From: Jacaranda mimosifolia
Taxonomy: Eukaryota; Streptophyta; Magnoliopsida; Lamiales; Bignoniaceae
Length of the DNA: 64,000 bases
Direction: 5' to 3'
Assembly (NCBI GenBank): GCA_018894105.1
Contig: CM032128.1
Location: 25,401,001-25,465,000, forward strand
Part shown: positions 49,401-59,029 of the stretch, in pieces
How the letters are laid out: each line of letters begins with the position of its first letter
Numbering within the stretch: the stretch's first letter is position 1
The notes under the pieces: model-generated
What the model was told of the DNA's origin: nothing
The model's database searches: none
What the model saw: the letters and a program-made list of their open reading frames with translations, nothing else
Made by a program: the position numbers and the translations under genes

Positions 49401-52400
49401 AATTATAAAAAAAGTAATGATAGTTGTAACAACATTGGTATATGTTCCAATTGCTGACTGTATGAGATTGTAATTCAAGACGACCATGCATGACAGCATA
49501 TAATTTAATGTCTTGCGTTGCTTAATGTGCTTTTGTAACAGAGTTCTTAAGAAAATCTTTTCTAGCAATCACGATAATCAAGCCTTTGTAACATATTTAA
49601 CATATTTTTGCCCAAAAACTTGTCTAGCAATTCATGGTACTCTTTTCTCATCTTGTTCTAGGAATTCATGGTACTCTTTTCTCATCTTGTTTTTGCTTCT
49701 TGAGAAAAGTTATTGTCCATACAATTAAAACAGAATTTCAGGGTTAGACCAGGAAACATGGAGTGGATACTTCCAGATTTTAAATAGAGTTGGTTGGATA
49801 TTTGAATATCTTTGGAATCTGTTTAATCATGTTATCTGAAGTCATCTTGCTCCAAAGTTAAATTACTCAGCATGTCTAATTACATAAACATATCAATGAC
49901 AGTTGATTTTACTAGTACCAGAAAAGGCGATTGCTCCTATGTTTTTTCCCATAAACTGTAGTTTTGTATAATTTATTTATTTTTTTGGTTTTGTCATCTT
50001 TGCACATACCTGTTGTTTCAATTATCTATAGATTCTTCAAGAAGTGCTTACTAGAATTGCTTATGGTGCATTTATTATTATCAGGCCATTGGCAATGATG
50101 ATTCAGATGATGCATCTCCCACACACAATCGCACTCTGGCAACAATAAACCCAACATTGGACTCTAGACCTCTTATTGATTCTAGTCATTCAGAGCAACT
50201 AGACCAACAGAAGAAAGCATGTGACAACATGGTGGATGCTTCTGCTGAAATACTTGGTAACGAGTCACAGCGATCTATGGGAGATATTTTGTCATCTATG
50301 GATCAAGAGCCACATCAATCTATTCCTGGACCTGATCCATTGGCTGATAAGCCAATGCCAAAACTTACTAATTCTAATCTCAATGCCAAGAAATCAACAT
50401 TTTGGGGAAGGAAAAATGTGAGTTTCCCTTTATTATATGCAAGGAAATCATAGAGAATCAAAACTGCTGGGGGGGGGGGGGGAGTGATTGGTGGATGGAG
50501 GTTGTATCCTATTATAGAGAAATAAACTTATCATTTAAAAAATTGCAAATTGTGCATGACAGAGTTCAAAGTAATGCTTATTGTGGGTATGGGCTAATCA
50601 AACCCCAATCTGAAGTTGTCCTCATTTGGCTCAACTAGTGATTAGCTTTGTCCAATTTTTTTATATTTGAAACATGTTTTTAATCTTAGCCAGATATGTA
50701 ATTGACATGGTAATTGTGTTTTGTTTTACCCCTATACTTGTTTGCTTGACCAATCAATCACTTTGCTTTTGAAGTTGATTCTTGCCATCATGACCAGATG
50801 CATTTACATGCACACTTAACACTTTGGCTGTGAACTCTATCCAGCATTGTTTGTGAATGATACTTTTCTCTTTTCAATCATTTGGATCTGTGAAAATGGA
50901 CTAGAAAGTCTTGATAACTTGTCTATAATCATGTTTGATAATTGGAATTACTATATGAATGTTTTCCCCCTTTTCCGAAGCATTAGAACAGACATAATGC
51001 AAGCTTTACTGCAACAAGTATTTAAAGATTTATGTTAGTTCCTTTGTCCCAGTTCCTGTGTATAAATTTGTTAAGTCGAGAAGACCCAAATTCTAGAGCA
51101 AGGATTCTAGTAAAATGTTCTGCCTCCATTATTTAATCCTATCTAGGTTGCTTGAGTTCTTCAATGGTTTCCATAAAATGAGGAAATTTAACCAGAGTAA
51201 CTATTTACCTGACTATATGGCAACAAGATAATTTATCCAAGCATAAATATTTCAAATTCTTTGTTGGTAAATGGCTTTTTCCAGCTTAACCACCTCAGCC
51301 TTGATTGATTTGGCTTTTGATGTGGTAACCAATTGATTTTTAGATTTCTCTGCTAAATTTTGGACATTTTATATTAATAAATTTTATCCTTGGAATCAAG
51401 CATGCTGACCTCTCTCTCTCTCTCTTCAGGCCAGAAAAACTCCTTCAACAGAATCAATCGATTCTTCTGGGGAGGAAGAGTAAGATTATCTTTTATCACA
51501 TTTTACATTGCTTTGTCTGATCTACAAAATTATTCTCTTCTGTTGAAACCTTTTAAATTTATATGCTACACAATATTTCTGAGCACCTTGGAGATTAAAC
51601 CGGGTTTAGCCTTGCGAACCTATTTTTATGCATTTAACAATTGGTCCTAAAGGTGTCATCCAAACCCAATTATTCTGGATGGGTTGATGGATATGGGTGG
51701 ATTTTCGAACCACTTTCTTGTCTTCTTCCTTGTAATATCTCTTTGTTTATTAACGACTGTTATTTTTAAATAGAAAAATAATTGTAATTTTTGGTCCTTT
51801 TGTTTGTAAGTGGTAAAATTAGTTGATTATCTTTTTCAGATATTTAAAAATATCTGCCCTTTTCATGTCTCTGGCGCAAATTTTTTATTTACTACTACAT
51901 CATGTGGGTTTTCTAGACAGGAAAACCGAAGATACTAGTTATGCATGGATGGATGCAGCATACTGATAAGGAAAGAGAAAGATTCTCTTTTACATGTTTT
52001 GATTACAGAAAGTTAATTATTTCAGTTTGTTCCTTAAAATTCTGTTATGAATGGTGGCGTTATCTCTTACTTCTCAATGTGTTGAGAGATATTTATGTTA
52101 ATTCTAGTTTTCACTAAGTTTTTAATTATGGACACTTCTTTATTGTACTCGTTCTCCCCTATGTTTTCTTGGCATAATTCCAGGAACACTCCTCCATTAT
52201 GCATTCATTGTTGTTGATGATTGCATGTTCTTGACTTCTAGCATTTTATTTTCACATTGAAGCTCAGTGACTGATTTCTTTTACAGGATTGCCATTCAGA
52301 GATTGGAGATTGCGAAGAATGATTTGCGTCACCGGATCGCAAAAGAGGTAATTATCTGCTTTCTGGGGAATATCGTGTATTGTGTTACTAGATAGTGTTA

Positions 52401-55400
52401 GGTAATAGTATCCAACTTTTCATCTATGTTAGGCAAGAGGAAATGCAATTTTGCAAGCTAGCTTGGAGAGAAGAAAGCAAGCTTTGCATGAGCGTCGATT
52501 GGCACTTGAACAGGATGTAAGTGTTTATCAATCATTATTGACTGTTTGCTTGGTATGTGATCTACGGCATTAGCAGGACCTTGAATGAGCTTCATCAAAC
52601 AACATAGACTTCCTAATCCTCCTGTCACCCTACCTTTCTTATTAAAGTTATTTTGAAGATCCATCACTATATATCCATAGTAATATGGATATCTGGTCAT
52701 AAGTATATATCTTGACTGATTGTTGGAAGACAAAAGGCTCTTTAGAGGTGCTGGTTTGGCTTTAGGATTCCTTCAACTGGATGTTCCTCTCCTCTTTTCC
52801 TACTTGGTCTTACTGGTCGTTGATGTTTCTTCAACTTGATGCTAGAAGTAAAGTATTAGATCAACAAAGTCCAAATCATCTACTTATTCTAATCGATAGC
52901 TAGCATAAAGAAATTATTTGAAGAAAAATCAAACTGAATTGCTCTTTCACTTTCCAATTCAGGTAAACTTCTCTTGCACTCTTGTTCATCTTTTATATTC
53001 GTTTAAAGCATTGAAATAGTATATCTGCATTTGGCTCCATTTTTTATTTTATTTTATAATAAATAATTGCTCATGATTCTTTATATCTCACTTATAATTG
53101 CACAGCAGACCTTTGCATTTTCTTGCTTTGCATCTCTGATTTATATTTCAAACAGCATATGAGATTTGACTGACAGTGAGCTTGGTAGGGTTATATTACT
53201 GCTTTAATTTAATCTTTTGTTTTCTTTCCTAGTGTTCCTCTGTTGAATGTTGAACACTTTTAAGGGGTGGTTGCTTGTGTAAGAACCTCTTTTTCTTTTT
53301 TTCCTTCTGCAAATTAGATTTGTGTACAGTTGAATGTTCACTATGCAGTATATAAACAGATAAACAGATATGCATGGTGCATTATATAATTCAATCTTTG
53401 GCATCTGATGTTGATCCAAGTTAATATGGTACTTTATGCCTCTTGGACATTGTAATCTTTGCAAAAGGTGTGCAGCATCATTCACATTCTTTCCTGGTGC
53501 ACTAACCATCTTTTTCTTTCCCTATCCCATACCTGCCCTGCATATATTGGTCCAGCATGTACTGATTGACTTGGTATTTTCTCTTTAATAGGTAGCAAGA
53601 CTGCAAGAACAGTTGCAAGCCGAGAGAGATTTGCGAGCTGCTCTGGAAGTTGGCTTAAGCATGTCTTCTGGCCAGTTTTCTGGCTCTCATGGCATGGATT
53701 CCAAGGTCTGTATCAATTCATTATATCTCTAAGTAATCCAACAATATTTTAGATGCTGAAATATTTTGTTTACTATGAAGACGAGGGCCGAACTTGAGGA
53801 GATAGCTCTCGCTGAGGCAGATGTAGCCCGATTGAAACAGAAAGTTGCTGAACTTCATCATCAGCTAAATCAGCAACGTCAGCATCACTATGGCTCTCTT
53901 TCAGATGCAAGTGACCGTTATCTACAGGCTCCAAATCAAAGTTCGCAGCAGTGAGTCAAAATCCCATTGTATCATCTTTGACATTGGATTATGTGATTTT
54001 CCCACTAAAATATCACCAGTGGCAAAATGCGAAATAACTACAAATGAAGATCAACAAAATAAAGAATTCGTGGAGCAAGGGTGTAAACGAGCTGAGCTCA
54101 GCCCGAATCTAGTAGGCTCAACAGCTTGTCTATTAATTCGCAAGCTCGAGCTCGAGCCCAAACAGTCAAGCTGAAGCTCGGCTCGTTGGAATAGATGAAG
54201 GCTTGGCAAGCCTTATGGAGCTTGACTTAATAAAGCTCGTTATAGAGAAGCAGAGAAGCTCGATTTATATAAGCTGGGATGAGCTCGAGCTCGTATAGGT
54301 TTGGATTAAGTTGAACTCATTTAGACTTGAAACAAAATCTATAATTATAAATTTTTCAAATAATTTTGTTATGTATTTTCCTAAAAATAAAAAACTGAAT
54401 TATTATTATTATTTACTTATCTTTATAGATTTTATTATATGGGCCTAGATTATAATTATATATGTTTGTATATATATAATAAAAAAGCTCGTTTAGGCTC
54501 GCTAGCTTTTCGACCTGAATATGATTGAGCTCGGTTCGGGCTTGAGCTCGAAAAGATCAAGCCAAATACAAGCTTTCGTCGAGTCGAGCCCAAATCGTTC
54601 GCGAATTATCTCATCTCATTTACACCCCTATCGTGGAGCATGCCTGAGAATTGGAAATGCCTGAGAATTGGATACGTTCAAGCTCATTTACTCATTCGAA
54701 GGACTCACCTGCGTCATAGAATATGATCTGCTTGCCTGAGAAACTTTTGATGTGAATCTTGCATTTCTGCCATATTTCCATATTTTATGTAGAATATGAC
54801 TTAACTTATGGGCACGTATACGAGCATATTATTCTGTAATGAGGGGATGTTGGTAAAACAATAGGACAAGAAGTTACTCCATCTGACCTAAGTTTAAGAT
54901 AATCAATTCTTTCTGAGTGCTAACCCACCCGGTGGATCCACTTACAGTTTCTTCTTCAGAATAGAACCATGTTTAACTCATTCATCCTAGACTCTGAGAA
55001 ACATGGCTCGACATTGCACTTCACTGCACCTATCTAGGGGCAATGGAAAATTTATATAATCTCCTACTTGAAAAACACTTCAGCCTTAGACATTGAAAGA
55101 CGGATTGCCAAACTAGTGGAGCTGACTGATTTTTGGGGTCTCTGCAAAACTTTGTCAACTCTTGAGTAATTTAACTTTCATTTTTTCAGCTTTAGAAATT
55201 TGGGGCAGGGAATCAAGGTCGGTGGTGCTAAACTGGTTTTGTGTACTAAGCAAAATTTACACTAACTCTTGAGTGATTTAACTCATATATTTGCATACTG
55301 AATTGAGAATGGACCAATATACTGCTATTGGTAAAACTTGCATGCTACATAATCATGCAACATGTATATACTTGCAGAAAAGCATTGATACAGTTGAAAA

Positions 55401-57101
55401 TCTGGCAGATATAAAGTTTCTTTTGTCTGATTCTCTGTAACATTGGAACTATTTCATTACTGTATGCTTCTTAGGAAGTCTCCTGGTTTTAATGAAACTG
55501 TTTTAAGCTTGAAACGCAACCATAGCTTCAGCCAAGACCTCCTTTACCTGTATTTTGTGGTCAGTACATAACTGTCAGTCCTTTATCAAGTAACTGTAGG
55601 TATTAAAGTATCAATGAGCACCAAATCTTACAACTAATATTTGCTTTCATGCTGCATGGTTGTGCATGTGAGATTTTGACTCTTTCTTTCTTGGTTTTGG
55701 ATGTGGCATGACTTAAGGAAATGAGAGGGGATCAAATGGAAATATTTGAGATGTGATCCAATTTAAGTTACAATCTGATTGAAGTCTTTAACCTCTGGAG
55801 CAAATCTCAACGTTTATTATTAGTACTGAAGGAACTCAATATTTACATGCAGGAAATATTTTCAGCAAGACTTTGATACAACACTTGCTGTTTGTAACCA
55901 TGAAAGAAAACAAAGAACAGAGGTGACTGTTCCTTTTCTTTTTGTTTTTGTGTTTTCATGTTCCTTTTTCAGTTGCCTTTTATTTAAATAGTTCATTTCC
56001 TGCATTCTTATTAGTTCAGTCTTGTGCATGTTATCCTCTATGCGTTCCTGCGTTCTCCTTTCAGTTTTGATTTGTTTGCCTCGATCGTCATCCTTTGGTT
56101 TTTTAATTTTTATTTTTTTAGTTGGCCAACCCCTTAATGATATCTATTTGTTGGTTTTCTCCTAGCAAGCAAGCTTTTTGTATGAAATTTGTTTGGCAGA
56201 CATGATCCATTTTGATACAAGTTTTTTTGAGAAATAGTATGTACTCCATCAGAATTTGTCAAGTCTCTAGACTTGATGGGTACTAGAGTCATATAATATG
56301 AACCCTAACATCACGGTAGTCGATGTTTTCTAATGGTGCCAATCCAGATCAATCACTAGACAGGTAGATCTTGTAATTATACTTTGTTATAATTAGGGCG
56401 CTGCTGATTACACTCCAGAAACTCACAATTTCTTTTTTAAGATGTGTATGCCATATGTAACATGAAGTGCCAGATCAGTGCAACAATTTCATTTTCCCAT
56501 GCCCAGAAATTTACAGTTACTATCGTACTTGTTATTGATCTCATATTGCTGCTCGTAATGACATGCAGGAATTGCTGGGCACAGACCTGAGAAATATTAA
56601 AGGACAATTGTTAACTGGCAGCAGTAGTAGGCAGCCTTCTCGGAAGCAGTTAATGGAATCAACAAGCCTGGGTGATTCTAAAAGCACTGAGGCATCCGCG
56701 AGTTTATCAATCGACAATCTTTATGCTGTTGATTCAGCATCTTTACCTTCCACTTCTAGGGCGGATGAGGTAAGACTAAACTTGTAGTTTTTTGCCTGCA
56801 CATAAGCAAAAGGTTAAAATGTGGGATGCTAAGGCAGTTTTCCAACATTGTAAATAGAGTCTTAGGAAACTGATCTTTTGATCCAAAAATTGCTACATTT
56901 TTGGCACAGGTTGTGGAATATCCTCGACATCCATCAGCAGCAGCAGCATCCTCAACGTTGGTAGAATTGACAACACGTCTCGACTTCTTCAAGGAAAGAA
57001 GGTCTCAGCTGATGGAACAGCTACACAACCTGGATTTAAACTATGGATCCACCACACCTCAAGATTTTGTGTATAAACTGTCGTCTCCTCCTTGGAACTA
57101 A
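39760..57101 (+). CDS. REN1-like: PH-RhoGAP protein (ROP GTPase-activating protein, REN1/PHGAP family)
   Basis: The spliced product is 871 residues, close to Arabidopsis REN1/PHGAP proteins. Residues 19-125 form a PH domain (FKSGHLLISSKGLGWKSWKK opening, LEDLYEWKTALERAL final helix). Residues about 160-335 form a RhoGAP domain. Its arginine finger is R203 in EGILRHSADVEEV, and NRRLLQRVLKMMH and SAVAACMAPLLLRP are further conserved blocks. Residues 374-450 are acidic and serine-rich. Residues about 570-690 are coiled coil (ARLKQKVAELHHQLNQQRQ), and a second short coil lies near 825-850. By family knowledge such proteins speed GTP hydrolysis on ROP GTPases, confining polarity signalling in pollen tubes, pavement cells or at the division site. 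Which of the three Arabidopsis relatives is the orthologue is not decided. The start ATG is the first in frame and precedes a conserved amino end. Confidence 0.95.
40153..42875 (+). other. Intron 2 of PH-RhoGAP gene (2.7 kb)
   Basis: The longest intron; I see no nested gene. It contains two small direct duplications. A 25-base phrase (GAAAGTGTAAAATATGCCTT core) occurs at 40571 and 40627. A ~70-bp imperfect tandem pair at about 42635-42770 shares CATAGAGAACTGAA-like and ATATGACTAATATGG-like blocks. At 41224-41300 a GCGCAGTGGTAAGG phrase recalls a pol III box A without a convincing box B. Confidence 0.6.
43366..43594 (+). repeat. Homopyrimidine tract in intron 5
   Basis: From about 43388 to 43499 the sense strand is almost all T and C, including a run of 18 T and an uninterrupted (CT)n of about 40 bases (43436-43475). 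It lies between exons coding for the PH domain. It doubles as a very long polypyrimidine stretch before the acceptor at 43594. Confidence 0.85.
46091..47664 (+). other. Intron 11 of PH-RhoGAP gene (1.6 kb)
   Basis: No nested gene was recognised. Two related phrases, GATGATACAATAAAAATC near 47088 and GATGATACAATGAATCAT near 47233, are each followed by TTTGATGTTGGA-like and TTTAGC blocks. They form an imperfect direct duplication about 145 bp apart. Confidence 0.5.
48855..50084 (+). other. Intron 13 of PH-RhoGAP gene (1.2 kb)
   Basis: No nested gene. An almost exact tandem duplication of a ~34-bp unit (AATTCATGGTACTCTTTTCT core) lies at about 49629-49695. An ATA/ATT-rich stretch lies at 49360-49440. 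Confidence 0.6.
50418..53591 (+). other. Introns 14-17 of PH-RhoGAP gene
   Basis: Four introns (50418-51429, 51480-52286, 52348-52432, 52517-53591) separated by short coiled-coil exons. A run of 14 G lies at 50469-50482 just after the exon 14 donor. A (CT)n run precedes the acceptor at 51429. No nested element was recognised. Confidence 0.6.
54078..54630. mobile_element. MITE in intron 19, AGCTCG-rich
   Basis: The ends are inverted: the left begins AGGGTGTAAACGAG, and the right end read in reverse begins TAGGGGTGTAAATGAG. A perfect 10-bp direct repeat, tcgtggagca, flanks it (54068-54077 and 54631-54640). The arms are built from repeated AGCTCG/CGAGCT phrases around an AT-rich centre. It is about 553 bp and non-coding. 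The duplication length favours a Mutator-like origin (9-10 bp) over hAT (8 bp), but the superfamily is not settled. Confidence 0.75.
54641..55852 (+). other. Remainder of intron 19
   Basis: Intronic sequence without recognisable coding or repeat structure. It ends in a TTTACATGCAG acceptor before the 70-bp exon 20. Confidence 0.55.
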
Positions 57102-57410
57102 TCATTTATTGCTTCAACGTGTGTTTGAGAAGAAACATTGGCATTGTTCCCTTGTATAGTCTTTCCACGATGGTATATAGTTGTGTTTCATGTTTGCTCT
57201 TTGCTGGAGTAGAAAGCTCTTCTTGTTTCTCTTTCTCTCTCTCTCTCTGGTGTTTGTTCTTTTTGGAGAATATCGAGAGAATGTAATTAGGGTTATAGGC
57301 TGTGAAGTTCTGGTTACTATAGATTTTTATGGAATATGCTGCAGTTTAAAGATCAATAAAACTATCTTATTATCTGGATGCAAACGGTGTGCTGGATTTG
57401 ACCTTATGTA
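57102..57410 (+). terminator. 3' UTR and poly(A) signal of PH-RhoGAP gene
   Basis: AATAAA at 57355-57360 lies about 255 bases after the stop codon at 57099-57101 and is the best polyadenylation signal. A T-rich and CT-rich stretch at 57220-57265 lies upstream of it. The exact cleavage site is unknown. Confidence 0.6.
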
Positions 57411-58664
57411 GAGTATGTTGATCAAACTCTTATTTCACCAGCTGCCATTATGTGCTGCAACCTATCCATTTTCTCTTTTATTTCTTCTTTTCCTGATGAA
57501 TCACTCTTTATTACTGTACTCTTTTCTGTGAATATAACCTTATATGTTAAGCCTAAAAAGAAAAAGAAAACAAGCAAAAGTATGTTTTGCTCTCATTATG
57601 AATTGTTGAATATTAAGAATATCTTCTTTACGTTGCCACAATAAAACTAAGCATTTACTTAGTGGTTGTACAAATACAAATAAAGTTGCATCCAACGCCC
57701 ACAAGTTATGTGTTGCTCATTTGCTTCATTGTTGCTATTGCTCGTTATTAATTAATGTCAAAATGGGGAAAGAAATACAGTTAATTGGCCTAAAACCCCC
57801 AAACCAACTTTCATTTTAGAATTTAGTCGCCATCCACTCTTTTTCAGTTTTAACTTTTCATTTTCAACTTTAGTTTTGAGTTTACTCACCATTTGAGTGA
57901 AAAAGACAAATAAGCCCTCACTTAAATTGAAAATGACAAATCCCTCTACTTTTCAACTAACAAAAACATTACTCACATAACTTTCCCCCACAACTCACAT
58001 TTTCTGTTCCCATTCCCTCACGTTTTTCTCTTCCCATCCCCTCAATTTGTGCAAACCTAACATTTGGTGCTGCAACGACGCTCTACTTGCTATTTTCACA
58101 TTGGTGTTGCTACGAAATCTTTATCTCTTTCACTTTCTTGTTTGGGGACTGATTTTTCTCTATTATTTTTGTGGCCGTAGCTAGAAAGGTTTCTATTTTC
58201 ACCCCTCAATTGCATAGCCTACGAGGTAAGTTGTGTAATTTTCTATTTTGTTGTTTTTGTATTGAAATACAGAAAGAAATGTAGTACATTACTTTGTTTG
58301 CTTCTTGTTTGATGTTAGTTTTAATTATTTTAGACCTGATTTTGATATACTCAATTCACTACGGTTGATCTTTTCTTTTATTAAAAAAAAAACCCCAAAT
58401 ATAAGTTTTTTGGTACATGAATATTGTCAATTTATACTTCAATTGTTATTTTAATTGTATGCTTCAAATATAAGTTATTTGAATTTAGTAATTATATAAT
58501 TCATATAAGGTGTAGTGTATATTAGTTGTTTGCAATTGAATTTTAGGGATATTATCTAATTTATGGTGTATCCGATGTCTATACATCATGTTTAAGCATT
58601 TCTTGGGCATTTGCTCCTGCAAACTCATGATTAATGTGATTAGTATTATTTTCAAATAATATGG
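57411..58664. other. Intergenic spacer, no gene supported
   Basis: AT-rich sequence. The part at 57770-58060, with repeated short phrases such as TTTCATTTTAGAATTTAGTC and TTTTCAACTT, resembles a transposon end, but no matching opposite end was found. Confidence 0.4.
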
Positions 58665-59000
58665 TATCAAAATTCAAATTTTCAGTATTTAAATTGTAAC
58701 TTGCAATATAAATCTCCAATTCAGTATTATGTTCCAATTTTTTCGGTAGTAAAATTCAAGGTTTCAGTATTTTAATTCTAACATTGCAGTACACAAAACC
58801 TTCAAATCAATATGCCGTGCATTTTTATTTTTATTGTTTTGTATAAAAATTGAAACTTTCAGTATTTAAATTATGAGTTGCAGTACACAAAACCTCCAAC
58901 TCAGTATTCTGTGCAAGTCTTTTTGGTACAAAAATTCAAACTTTTAGTATTTAAATTGTGTCTTGTTGTTCCAAAACCTCCAATGTAGTATTTATATAGT
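58665..59000. repeat. Degenerate tandem repeat, ~80-95 bp units
   Basis: Four copies of AAAATTCAAA-TTTCAGTATTTAAATTGTAACTTGCA-type sequence begin near 58668, 58748, 58845 and 58921. Each is followed by a TACACAAAACCTCCAA-like phrase and TCAGTATT. They lie just upstream of the Ulp1-like relic and may be subterminal repeats of its element. Confidence 0.65.
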
Positions 59001-59029
59001 TATGTATGTCTCTCTTTTCTGTAGAAATA

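Larger units (their letters stand above)
39760..57101 (+). other. REN1-like: Exon map of the PH-RhoGAP gene (22 coding exons)
   Basis: Exons: 39760-39813, 40116-40152, 42876-42952, 43136-43206, 43287-43365, 43595-43739, 43889-44008, 44800-44877, 45640-45695, 45775-45844, 46003-46090, 47665-47908, 48633-48854, 50085-50417, 51430-51479, 52287-52347, 52433-52516, 53592-53705, 53781-53950, 55853-55922, 56569-56769, 56910-57101. All 21 introns read GT...AG, and the lengths sum to 2,616 bases (872 codons with the TAA). Phase was checked at each junction. Introns range from 75 bp (53706-53780) to 2,723 bp (40153-42875). The weakest boundary is the acceptor at 46001-46002, which lies 17 bases after a long T run. 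Confidence 0.9.

Noticed and set aside
53204..53509. 101-codon minus-strand frame in intron 17
   Set aside because: No domain, and it lies opposite ordinary intron sequence of a well-supported gene.
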